Of a stretch of 16,983 nucleotides of DNA, positions 5,642 to 12,819 are shown in pieces. This stretch comes from Anaerolineales bacterium (GTDB lineage: Bacteria > Chloroflexota > Anaerolineae > Anaerolineales > Villigracilaceae). The notes below the pieces were generated by a model that saw only the letters and a program-made list of their open reading frames with translations, was not told the origin of the DNA and ran no database searches. Every line of letters starts with the position of its first letter. Within the stretch, counting starts at the first letter, position 1. The position numbers were made by a program, and so were the translations under genes. The DNA is taken from positions 1 through 16,983 of the forward strand of contig JADGQD010000019.1 of the NCBI GenBank assembly GCA_017882065.1, in the 5' to 3' direction.

Positions 5642-7180
5642 TCAGGGCAGATGAGAAGGCGTGTAATCCTGTTCGGTGATATAAAGGGTGCCGCTACCGG
5701 AATTAATGGAACCAAACGTACCGACCCAGACATCATATTGGCCCGTCCCCGGAGCGGAGATTTCAACCATTGGATTTGTTGTACCAGAGACCGGGTCGTC
5801 ATCATTGCAGTACCAGATCGCACCAGGTCCATTGACGATCAGGGTTGTGTTTGATCCGTCAGCAGCGACATAGAAAACGCGCAGACGGCTGGCTGAGCCT
5901 GCGTAATCGAACCGAAAATTAGGTGCATTGGCTGCAAAGCCAGTGCAGTCCGGTCCCAGGGACAGGGATGAAACCTCCACACTACCACCACTGGTCACAT
6001 CAATCGAATAAGGGTCGGGAGTGGAGTTATCGCCGATGGTTGCGCTTCCATAAGTTGGGTCGAGACTATAGTCCAAAGTCGCGGAGCCTCCAGGTAGACC
6101 TCCGCCAACGTCAGCGGGGGTCAGACTCGTCTCGGTGACATATAATGTTCCAGAAGCAAAATCACCGGACGAGTAAGTGCCGACCCTGATATTAATCTGA
6201 CCGGTTGCTGGATTGGGAATGTCCACCAACGGGTCACCACTATCAGAGTTGAAATCGTCATTGCAGAGCCAGCCTCCTGTAGCATCATTGACGATAAGAG
6301 TTGTGTCGCTCCCGGTTTCGGAGACGAAGAAAATGCGTAGATTTTGAAAATTCCCGGAATAATTGATGCGGTAGTCCGGGGCGCTGGCAGCATAGCCTGT
6401 GCAGTCTGGGCCGAGGTTTGCTGAGCTAATATCTACACTACCCCCACCGGCAAAGGTAGTCTGGAATGGATCGGGCAAGAAAGTATCGGAGAGATCTGTG
6501 GTTCCATAAGTGGGATCAGCTCCTAAATCGAGTGAGCCAGTACCTCCGTTATTAGATCCGGTCGGATCAACTGGAGAGCTAGCCAGCTCGGTTACATACA
6601 GCGTGGCCGAGTCACCTCCACCGGATGTATGACTGCCCAACCAGATATCATATTGACCGGTTCCGGCGTTGAAGATGTCAATCATCGGGCCCCAGCTAAT
6701 GTCACCGGAATCATCGTTGCAATACCAATTACCAGACGGGTCGCGGACGATCATGGTCGTGTCTGCGCCGGTCATTGCAACGCTGAAAATCCTCAACTGT
6801 GCGGACGGGCCGGTCCAATTCAAGCTGAAGGTTGGCGCTTTGGTGACAAAGCCAACACATCCCGTTGCGGAGCCTAGCGTTAGTGTTGATACATCGGTCG
6901 TTCCTCCCACGGTAATGGTTGTGGTATAAGGATCCGGGGTGAAGCCGGTTACCAGGCTGCCTTCGCCATTCACGGCGGCAGTGTTCGGGCTCAGACCGCT
7001 CAGGAAGGGCAGATTTAGTTTTCCTTGTGTATAAAGAACGATCCCTGCGATAAGGGCGATGCAACAAGCCAGGATGAGACAACCGCCAATGATCCCTACA
7101 ACCCACCCAATCCATTTCTTGGAACCGGATGAGGGGGGTGGAGGCTGGGCTTGCATGGGTTGATTTCCGTAAGCGTTCAT
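5642..7180 (-). CDS. Membrane-anchored extracellular protein with three tandem 152-residue domains
   Basis: A 512-residue protein of unknown function. Residues 1-22 are a Pro/Gln-rich cytoplasmic tail ending in KKW, residues 24-50 form one strong transmembrane helix, and the rest should face outside (no cleavable signal). Three beta-rich domains follow at about 75-197, 224-350 and 376-503. Each contains DPY/DPF, a C-x-GF/Y segment, LRIF or LRVF, TTxIVxxxxGxWxCNDD, a GTGQYDxWxG-type motif and LYVTE or LYITE. The layout resembles bacterial pre-peptidase C-terminal (PPC-like) beta-sandwich domains. Each domain has two cysteines exactly 46 residues apart (108/154, 260/306, 412/458), probably a disulfide, and the CNDD Asp pair could bind calcium (inference). 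AGGAG five bases upstream supports the ATG. No catalytic domain is visible, so a role in adhesion or surface binding is a guess. Confidence 0.8.
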   Translation of the reverse strand: MNAYGNQPMQAQPPPPSSGSKKWIGWVVGIIGGCLILACCIALIAGIVLYTQGKLNLPFLSGLSPNTAAVNGEGSLVTGFTPDPYTTTITVGGTTDVSTLTLGSATGCVGFVTKAPTFSLNWTGPSAQLRIFSVAMTGADTTMIVRDPSGNWYCNDDSGDISWGPMIDIFNAGTGQYDIWLGSHTSGGGDSATLYVTELASSPVDPTGSNNGGTGSLDLGADPTYGTTDLSDTFLPDPFQTTFAGGGSVDISSANLGPDCTGYAASAPDYRINYSGNFQNLRIFFVSETGSDTTLIVNDATGGWLCNDDFNSDSGDPLVDIPNPATGQINIRVGTYSSGDFASGTLYVTETSLTPADVGGGLPGGSATLDYSLDPTYGSATIGDNSTPDPYSIDVTSGGSVEVSSLSLGPDCTGFAANAPNFRFDYAGSASRLRVFYVAADGSNTTLIVNGPGAIWYCNDDDPVSGTTNPMVEISAPGTGQYDVWVGTFGSINSGSGTLYITEQDYTPSHLP

Positions 7181-7185
7181 AGATT

Positions 7186-7239
7186 CTCCTGTTGTGAATA
7201 CAACATGTTGGAACAGGCGTGTCTATTCATATCATTATA
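7186..7239 (-). promoter_or_regulatory. Promoter -10 and ribosome binding site of the surface-protein gene
   Basis: On the minus strand a consensus TATAAT sits at 7239-7234, in an AT-rich tract, about 54 bases upstream of the ATG. AGGAG at 7190-7186 lies five bases from the ATG. No good -35 is seen at 16-18 bases. Between the two lies the palindrome CAACATGTTG, a possible regulator site. Confidence 0.5.
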
Positions 7240-7445
7240 TAATCATTTTGGAAAACTGATTTGCCTTTCAATCTCCAAAAAAGGAATCCCCCATGTAAAC
7301 TGAATTAGCCCAACCTGGTCCCTTACTGGACTCTCGCGGCGCATCGGGGATTTTGGAAGTTGGGGCAGCACTTTTGGCGTATGGCTGTTCGCAGAGATCG
7401 GGTGTTTCGGATCTGAAGCGTTAAAATCAAGCCGGTTCATGTAAT

Positions 7446-7493
7446 CCCGGTTCCAGCACGGGGCGTAGTCCCGGTTCCACCACGGGGCACGGT
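7446..7493. repeat. 24-bp tandem duplication upstream of the prolyl oligopeptidase gene
   Basis: Two adjacent 24-bp units (7446-7469 and 7470-7493) agree at 20 of 24 positions. Each begins CCCGGTTCCA and continues with CACGGGGC. The second unit runs into the TATAAT of the downstream gene, so the repeats cover the -35 region. They could be paired binding sites or a chance duplication. Confidence 0.6.
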
Positions 7494-7498
7494 ATAAT
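7493..7498 (+). promoter_or_regulatory. Consensus -10 of the prolyl oligopeptidase gene (leaderless)
   Basis: A perfect TATAAT lies six bases before the ATG at 7505, so transcription should begin at about the A of the start codon. There is no Shine-Dalgarno between them. A consensus -35 is not visible; a tandem repeat occupies that position. Confidence 0.55.
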
Positions 7499-7504
7499 TG
7501 CCGC

Positions 7505-9577
7505 ATGTTCAAGGGAAAACTCACCTATCCCAATACTCCCACCGGTAACCAGGTGGACGATTACCACGGCACACCGGTCACCGACCCGTATCGTTGGCTG
7601 GAAGATGTCGACTCGCCCGAAACGCTTGCCTGGGTCAAGGCCCAGAACGAGTTGACTTTCGGTTATCTGGAACAAATTCCTGTGCGAGACAGGCTGCGCA
7701 AGCGTCTGACCAGCCTATGGGATTTTGGCCGGGCCATGACCATCTATCACCGCGGCGGCTGTTACTTCCAATTCCGCAATAGCGGCTTGCAGAACCAGGA
7801 TGTTCTGTACGTTATGGACAGTCCCACTGCTTCTGGCCGCGTCCTGCTTGATACCAACACCCTCAGCGAAGATGGGACGGCAGCCCTGAATACCTGGTCA
7901 GTCAGTAACGACGGCAACTGGCTGGCGTATGCCATCTCCCATTCTGGCTCCGATTGGGTGGAATGGCGCATCCGTAACGTCGAAAACGGAGAAGACCTTC
8001 CCGAAGTCCTGGAATGGAGCAAGTTCAGTGGCGCGGCCTGGGCGCACGACAACAGCGGTTTTTATTACTGCCGCTATGCTCCCCCGGCCGAAGGGGAAGT
8101 GTATCAGGAAGCCAACTACAACCAGACGGTCTATTTCCACCGCCTCAACACCCCGCAGAGTGACGACATGCTCGTCTATGCCCGGACAGACGAGCCCGAA
8201 TGGGGTTTCGGTCCCGAGGTCAGCAACGACGGGCGCTACCTGGTCATGGCTGTCTCGCAGGGTACGGATACGCGTAACCGCTTTTTCTATAAAGACCTGC
8301 AGACGAATGGAGATGTGATCGAACTCATCCAGGACCTGGAAGCTGCCTATTTCTTTATTGGCAATGACGGCCCTATGTTCTATATCCAGACCGACCGGGA
8401 GGCTCCGAAGAGCCGCCTGATCGCCATTGATGTCACCCGGCCCGAACTCCCCAACTGGAAAACACTCATTCCGGAGGGCAGCGACACCCTCGAAGCGGTT
8501 ACCATCATCAACGACCAATTTGTCTCGATTTATCTGCACGATGCGCATGAACTGCTCAAACGTTTTGCCCTGGACGGCACGCAGCTTGGAGAAATCCAAC
8601 TCCCCACGCTCGGCTCGGTGACGTATGGCCACGCCTCCACGCTGGCGGGCCGCCGAGAGGACAGAGAAATGTTCTACCTCTTTCACTCCTTTGCCCACCC
8701 GGTGACCATCTTCCGTTACGACTTCGAGGCGGGCAAAAGCGAAGTAATTTTCAAACCATCCATCCAGTTTGACTTCAGCCCCTACGTCACGCGGCAGGTC
8801 TTTGTCACCAGCAAGGACGGGACGAAAGTTCCGATGTTCCTCGTTCATCGCGCCGACCTGACACCGGATGGCCAGAACCCGACCCTGCTCTATGGCTACG
8901 GCGGGTTCAATATCTCGCAGACCCCGGTCTTTGAGGTTAGCCATTTGGCCTGGCTGGAAATGGGCGGCGTGTACGCGGTAGCCGTCTTGCGCGGCGGCGG
9001 GGAGTATGGCGAAGAGTGGCACAGGGGCGGGATGATCCACTCCAAGCAGAATGTTTTCGATGATTTCATAGCCTGCGCCGAATGGCTGGTTGCCGAGAAG
9101 ATCACTTCAACACCCAAACTGGCAATCGAGGGCCACTCCAACGGCGGACTGTTGGTCGGCGCGTGCATGACTCAGCGCCCGGACCTGTATGGAGCCTGCC
9201 TGCCGAGCGTGGGGGTGATGGATATGCTGCGTTTCCACATGTTCACCATCGGCTGGGCATGGGTAAGCGATTATGGATGCTCCGACAAACCGGACGAGTT
9301 CAAGACCCTTTACGCTTATTCTCCCTACCACAATCTCAAGCCCGGTATAAAATACCCACCCACACTGGTCACCAATGGTGATCATGATGACCGTGTCGTG
9401 CCCGGGCATTCGTTCAAATTTGCCGCCCGTCTGCAAGCCTGCCAGACGGGCAACGCGCCGACCCTGATCCGTATCCAGACCCGGGCCGGGCATGGAGCCG
9501 GGAAACCGACCGCTATTCTCATTGAAGAGTTAGCTGATATTTATGCCTTTTTGGTCAAGAACCTGGGAATGGAGTGA
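7505..9577 (+). CDS. Prolyl oligopeptidase (family S9A)
   Basis: A 690-residue cytoplasmic serine peptidase that cuts short peptides after proline; the length is typical of S9A enzymes. The N-terminal segment has the family start DDYHGTPVTDPYRWLED at about 18-34, followed by a beta-propeller (about 75-410) that restricts access to small substrates, then the alpha/beta-hydrolase domain. The catalytic triad is S545 in EGHSNGG (the family usually has GGSNGG), D628 in DHDDRVVP and H663 in GHGAGKPT. Spacings of 83 and 35 residues are close to those in porcine prolyl oligopeptidase (87 and 39). The substrate-guiding Arg follows the DD pair (R630). There is no signal peptide. The start is set by homology and by a TATAAT six bases upstream, not by a ribosome binding site. 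It appears to be transcribed alone, with a bidirectional terminator after it. Confidence 0.96.
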   Translation: MFKGKLTYPNTPTGNQVDDYHGTPVTDPYRWLEDVDSPETLAWVKAQNELTFGYLEQIPVRDRLRKRLTSLWDFGRAMTIYHRGGCYFQFRNSGLQNQDVLYVMDSPTASGRVLLDTNTLSEDGTAALNTWSVSNDGNWLAYAISHSGSDWVEWRIRNVENGEDLPEVLEWSKFSGAAWAHDNSGFYYCRYAPPAEGEVYQEANYNQTVYFHRLNTPQSDDMLVYARTDEPEWGFGPEVSNDGRYLVMAVSQGTDTRNRFFYKDLQTNGDVIELIQDLEAAYFFIGNDGPMFYIQTDREAPKSRLIAIDVTRPELPNWKTLIPEGSDTLEAVTIINDQFVSIYLHDAHELLKRFALDGTQLGEIQLPTLGSVTYGHASTLAGRREDREMFYLFHSFAHPVTIFRYDFEAGKSEVIFKPSIQFDFSPYVTRQVFVTSKDGTKVPMFLVHRADLTPDGQNPTLLYGYGGFNISQTPVFEVSHLAWLEMGGVYAVAVLRGGGEYGEEWHRGGMIHSKQNVFDDFIACAEWLVAEKITSTPKLAIEGHSNGGLLVGACMTQRPDLYGACLPSVGVMDMLRFHMFTIGWAWVSDYGCSDKPDEFKTLYAYSPYHNLKPGIKYPPTLVTNGDHDDRVVPGHSFKFAARLQACQTGNAPTLIRIQTRAGHGAGKPTAILIEELADIYAFLVKNLGME

Positions 9578-9619
9578 GGCGGGAACAAGGCACCCGCGGC
9601 AGGGGGGCGCCTGGAGCAT

Positions 9620-9668
9620 TTAAAAACATCAAAATCATCCGCCCGGTCAGGCTCATGCCGGGCGGATG
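9620..9668. terminator. Bidirectional terminator between convergent genes
   Basis: CATCCGCCCGG (9636-9646) pairs perfectly with CCGGGCGGATG (9658-9668) around an 11-base loop. On the minus strand the stem is followed by ATTTTGATGTTTTTAAA, a good T-tract for ending the GH130 transcript. On the plus strand the following bases are less T-rich (GCTTGTTG), so its use by the oligopeptidase gene is less certain. Confidence 0.75.
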
Positions 9669-9695
9669 GCTTGTTGTACCGGGTTTGGGTGGAAC

Positions 9696-10667
9696 CTATA
9701 GTTCTGAGGTGCTTTTCACAAATTCAAGCACTTCGTCCATCTTGGCGAACGCCATTGCGGTTACCGTATCAGCTCCGCCATAATAGATGGCAATCCGTCC
9801 GGTGGGTTGATCGTAGAGCGTGGAGCACGGGAACGCCACATTCGGAACATCGCCCACACACTCGTAAACCATTTGAGGGGAAAGCAGGTAGGGGCCGCCG
9901 CGATGGATTACTTTCCAGGGTTTATCCAGATCAAGAAGAGCGGCTCCGAAGCTGTAGACGAACCCGTTGCAAGAAGTCAGCACACCGTGATAGAACAGCA
10001 GCCAGCCCTCGGGCGTTTCGATGGGTACCGGGCCGGCTCCGATCTTTGTGCTTTGCCAGCCGCCCTTGACGCCCATCACGAAGCGGTGCTCCCCCCAATG
10101 GATCAGGTCCGGGCTCTGGCTCAGGTAGATATCCCCAAAAGGTGTATGGCCATTGTCACTGGGGCGGCTGAGCATTAAATATTTGCCGTTGATTTTCCGG
10201 GGGAAGAGTACACCGTTGCGGTTGAACGGTAAAAGCGCATTTTCGAGGAAGTGGAATTTTTCAAAGTCGAAGGTGTAACCGATGCCGATGGTCGGGCCGT
10301 GATAGCCATTGCACCAGGTCACGTAATAGCGGTCCTCCAGCCAGAGCACACGCGGGTCATAGCGGTACTGGTACCGGCCAATTTCGGGGTCATTGCACAG
10401 CCATTCGATGGGATCATTTTCCAATTCCCAGGTGATGCCATTTTTGCTGAAGCCGCGATTCAGGTTCATGTCGCGCTTTTTATTGTCACAGCGGAAAACA
10501 CCCGCAAAACCGTCCCGGAAGGGTACAACCGCGCTGTTGAAAATGCTGTTCGATGAGGGGATCAGGTTGCGGGGAATAATTGGGTTGGCGCTGTAACGCC
10601 AGACCACGTCAGAACAACCCGCAGGCCGTTCTTCCCAGGGAATGTTTGGCAGGGGAGAATAAACCAT
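9696..10667 (-). CDS. GH130 beta-1,4-mannosylglucose phosphorylase
   Basis: A 323-residue cytoplasmic five-bladed beta-propeller enzyme of family GH130. The sequence follows the subfamily 1 pattern of 4-O-beta-D-mannosyl-D-glucose phosphorylase (EC 2.4.1.281), which converts mannosylglucose and phosphate to mannose-1-phosphate and glucose. Diagnostic stretches are RYDPRVLWLEDRYYVTWCNG (102-121) with the expected general acid D104, GYHGPTIGIGYTFDF, LPFNRNGVLFPRKINGKY, LSRPSDNGHTPFGDI and TKIGAGPVPIETPEGWLLFY. I chose the ATG at 10667 because a perfect AAGGAGG lies upstream; a longer frame to 10742 has no such site and adds unrelated residues. It is divergent from a LacI regulator 189 bases away and probably belongs to the same sugar regulon. 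A mannan-chain phosphorylase (GH130_2) is the alternative but fits less well. Confidence 0.92.
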   Translation of the reverse strand: MVYSPLPNIPWEERPAGCSDVVWRYSANPIIPRNLIPSSNSIFNSAVVPFRDGFAGVFRCDNKKRDMNLNRGFSKNGITWELENDPIEWLCNDPEIGRYQYRYDPRVLWLEDRYYVTWCNGYHGPTIGIGYTFDFEKFHFLENALLPFNRNGVLFPRKINGKYLMLSRPSDNGHTPFGDIYLSQSPDLIHWGEHRFVMGVKGGWQSTKIGAGPVPIETPEGWLLFYHGVLTSCNGFVYSFGAALLDLDKPWKVIHRGGPYLLSPQMVYECVGDVPNVAFPCSTLYDQPTGRIAIYYGGADTVTAMAFAKMDEVLEFVKSTSEL

Positions 10668-10795
10668 AAGAAAGAAACCTCCTTGGTCAAGAAAGCAGGA
10701 TTCGTCAATCTCTTTACCACTTTGCGAGTCGTATTTTAACACTTAAAATTGCAGCCAGGTCCTAAAAAGATCTTGCACTATTTCTCACAAAGTAG

Positions 10796-10824
10796 TTGAC
10801 TCGTGCTGAAAAAGATTGTAGAAT
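10796..10824 (+). promoter_or_regulatory. Sigma70-type promoter of the LacI-family regulator gene
   Basis: TTGACT (10796-10801) and TAGAAT (10819-10824) are separated by exactly 17 bases, the clearest promoter in the window. The predicted transcription start at about 10831 lies just before a 16-bp palindrome, giving a leader of about 26 nt. Confidence 0.75.
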
Positions 10825-10832
10825 GGTTAATA

Positions 10833-10848
10833 TTGGGAGCGCTCCCAA
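10833..10848. promoter_or_regulatory. LacI-family operator, CebR/CelR type
   Basis: TTGGGAGCGCTCCCAA is a perfect 16-bp palindrome centred between 10840 and 10841, with the central CG typical of LacI-family sites. Its inner 14 bases, TGGGAGCGCTCCCA, are identical to the operator bound by the cello-oligosaccharide regulators CebR (Streptomyces) and CelR (Thermobifida). It begins right after the predicted transcription start, so bound repressor would block transcription by autoregulation. I found no second copy before the GH130, GH3 or GH94 genes in this window. Confidence 0.85.
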
Positions 10849-10856
10849 GAACCCTT

Positions 10857-11996
10857 ATGCCACTCACTCTTGAAGATATTGCACGTCTCAGTGGTGTTTC
10901 CCGCTCGACTGTATCGCGGGTGATAAATGCTGATTCAAATGTCAAAGATGAAACCCGCCAGAAGGTTTTGCAAGTTATCCAGAACATCAACTTTCAACCC
11001 AATCTTGCGGCCAGGGGGTTGGCAGCAGGACGAACGAATATCATCGGTCTGGTCATCCCTGCCAGCGTGGCAGTCATCTTCACGGACCCTTATTTCCCCC
11101 TCCTGATTCAAGGCGTTTCTGGGGCGTGTAATGCCCATAATCATTCCGTCATGCTCTGGCTGGCAGAACCGGAATATGAGCGTCGAACCATCCGCCAGAT
11201 TCTGCATAACGGCCTGGTGGACGGGGTGATCGTATCCTCGACATTGATGGACGACCCGATCGTCAAGTCGTTGTATGAAAGTAAAATGCCGTTCATTCTG
11301 ATTGGCCGTCACCCGACCCTGGATGTGAACTACCTCGATGTGGACAACGTCCGGGCAGCCCGGGAAGCGACCCAACACCTGATGCGCCTGGGCCGCAAGC
11401 GGATTGCCACGATCACCGGTCCAAAGAACCAGATTGCTAGTTACGATCGTTATCAAGGGTACGTGAAAGGCCTAAGCGACCGCAATCAACCGGTCCTGCC
11501 CGAACTCGTCGCGGAGGGGGATTGGACAGAAGCAGGTGGCTACACTGCTATGCGGCGGCTGATCCCTCATAAACCTGACGCAGTGTTCGCGGCTAATGAC
11601 GTTATGGCAGCCGGCGCCTTATCAGCTTTGCGTGAAGCCCAACTACGTGTGCCGGAGGACGTGGCGGTGGTCGGGTTCGATGATACTCCGAACGCCTCCA
11701 GAACCCAGCCCCCCCTCACGACCATGCGCCAACCCATCCAATCCATGGGGTCGTTGGCGGTTGAAACTCTCATCGATATCATTGATCACCCCGGATCAGA
11801 GACCCGGCGAATTGTTGTCGCCACTGAATTGGTGATCCGGTCATCCTGTGGCACTTTGAAATCCAAATCCGAAGGAGGTGATGATAGGAAGAACCCAGTT
11901 GATCTGTCAATTCCAACGCTCAATCAGCCTTACCACTTAGTCGGCAATCCTGCCGACGAAAACCCTATTCTAAGAAGGAGAGTGAAGAATGCGTAA
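10857..11996 (+). CDS. LacI-family transcriptional regulator, likely cello-oligosaccharide responsive
   Basis: A 379-residue DNA-binding repressor. The N-terminal helix-turn-helix is LTLEDIARLSGVSRSTVSRV (residues 3-22), followed by a hinge helix with FQPNLAARGLAAGRT (about 47-61). The periplasmic-binding-protein-like effector domain runs from about 63 to 335, with FAANDVMAAGALSALR and VAVVGFDDTPNA as standard LacI landmarks. The start at 10857 is set by the homology and by the promoter and operator just upstream; the AUG has only a weak ribosome binding site. It probably represses its own gene and perhaps the sugar genes in the absence of a cello-oligosaccharide (inference from the operator). 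The usual family end (LVIRxSCG) is followed by about 45 extra residues encoded across a perfect Shine-Dalgarno-like word (AAGGAGGTGAT, 11872-11882); this tail has no domain I recognise. The stop codon overlaps the start of the next gene. Confidence 0.9.
   Translation: MPLTLEDIARLSGVSRSTVSRVINADSNVKDETRQKVLQVIQNINFQPNLAARGLAAGRTNIIGLVIPASVAVIFTDPYFPLLIQGVSGACNAHNHSVMLWLAEPEYERRTIRQILHNGLVDGVIVSSTLMDDPIVKSLYESKMPFILIGRHPTLDVNYLDVDNVRAAREATQHLMRLGRKRIATITGPKNQIASYDRYQGYVKGLSDRNQPVLPELVAEGDWTEAGGYTAMRRLIPHKPDAVFAANDVMAAGALSALREAQLRVPEDVAVVGFDDTPNASRTQPPLTTMRQPIQSMGSLAVETLIDIIDHPGSETRRIVVATELVIRSSCGTLKSKSEGGDDRKNPVDLSIPTLNQPYHLVGNPADENPILRRRVKNA
11940..11957. repeat. Short perfect hairpin before the chimeric lipoprotein gene
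   Basis: GTCGGCA (11940-11946) and TGCCGAC (11951-11957) pair perfectly around the loop ATCC, about 30 bases before the next start codon. No T-tract follows, so it is not a classical terminator. It lies inside the reading frame of the LacI tail and may stabilise or expose the downstream ribosome binding site. Confidence 0.4.
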
Positions 11997-12812
11997 GTCA
12001 ATGAAACGCTGGTTGCGATCTTCATGGTTGCAACCATGGTCCTGAGCTCTTGCGGTCCGGCTGTCACCACCGTGGCTCCAGCCACGAATGTTCCAGGGAC
12101 TACTGCAGTGCCCTCGACCGCTGTCCCGACGCAATCAGCTGCGGACATTGCTGGATCCCTGCCCCGCAATGAAACCCTGTACTTCAATGGTCAACAGTGG
12201 GGTTCGGTTGTTGGTTGGAATCCATACTCTTCCAGCATGAATAATGCCATGGCTGTCGGCGCGAAAGATGCTGCCCGCGTCATCATGTTCGAAACCCTGT
12301 ACCTGTACGACATGCTGGATGGCATCAAGGCGGCGGTGTCTGCCGATACAACGGTTGAATATAACAGTTTCGGCAGGTTTGACCATGATGCAGATATTGG
12401 CATTGTTGTCGTTGGCGAACAACCCTATGCCGAGGGCGTGGGTGATGCCAGCAACTTGCGCCTTTCAAATGCGGATATTAGCACCCTCACCAATGTCCGC
12501 GAGCGTGTTAATAAGTTGATCGTTGTTATCCTTTCCGGCCGACCATTGGTCATTACTGAGCAACTCCCGCTGGCGGATGCCTGGGTGGCGGCCTGGCTGC
12601 CCGGCACCGAAGGCGCAGGGATAGCAGACGTGCTGTTTGGCGATTATCCATTTACCGGGAAATTACCCTACACCTGGCCGCGTACCAATGAGCAGCTTCC
12701 CATCAACATCAACAATGCTGGTGACAGAACCGGCTGTGCTGGCTCACTCTTTCCGTTCGGGTACGGGCTGGAATTCGGGGAGGACACGCCGGAGATTTTG
12801 GACTGTAAATAA
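11989..12812 (+). pseudogene. Chimeric remnant: solute-binding lipoprotein N-terminus fused to a GH3 C-terminal domain, frameshifted
   Basis: AAGGAG (11975-11980) eight bases before ATG 11989 marks the original start, but that frame meets TGA after 18 codons. The downstream frame reads LVAIFMVATMVLSSCG, a clear lipoprotein signal with lipobox LSSC; restoring one C at about 12009 joins the two as MRKSMKRLVAIF. A Thr/Pro/Val linker follows, then ETLYFNGQQWGSVVGWNPYS and FETLYLYDMLDG, the start of an SBP_bac_5-type binding protein. At about 12309-12326 the sequence changes abruptly and in frame to a GH3 C-terminal domain: GIKAAV, GIVVVGEQPYAEGVGD, VVILSGRPLVI, AAWLPGTEGAGIADVLFGDY and LFPFGYGLEFG. 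The GH3 nucleophile domain and more than 80 percent of the binding protein are absent, so neither function can remain. It is probably the product of a large deletion in a transporter/GH3 operon; a misassembly is the alternative. The remaining frame from ATG 12024 is 262 residues. Confidence 0.85.
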
Positions 12813-12819
12813 ATGGTGA

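Larger units (their letters stand above)
7181..7504. other. Divergent intergenic region (324 nt) between the surface-protein and oligopeptidase genes
   Basis: No credible gene. The left part holds the ribosome binding site and -10 of the minus-strand surface-protein gene, with clustered TGTTG/CAACA words at about 7191-7210 that include the perfect palindrome CAACATGTTG (7201-7210). The right part holds a 24-bp tandem duplication and the TATAAT of the oligopeptidase gene. A 93-residue minus-strand frame crosses 7243-7524, but its composition comes from the tandem repeat and it has no ribosome binding site. Confidence 0.6.

Noticed and set aside
7285..7355. Inverted words AATCCCC and GGGGATT about 50 bases apart
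   Set aside because: The loop is too large and unstructured for a terminator or operator; likely chance.
7243..7524. 93-residue minus-strand frame with repeated WNRDYAP-like words
   Set aside because: The repeats come from the 24-bp tandem duplication in the promoter region; the frame overlaps the oligopeptidase start and lacks a ribosome binding site.
7898..9040. 380-residue minus-strand open frame
   Set aside because: Antisense shadow of the prolyl oligopeptidase; the plus-strand protein has a complete catalytic triad and a full-length match to its family.
11881..11940. 19-codon frame after a perfect Shine-Dalgarno word
   Set aside because: Very short, inside the LacI frame, and without recognisable features; the ribosome binding word is reported as a finding instead.
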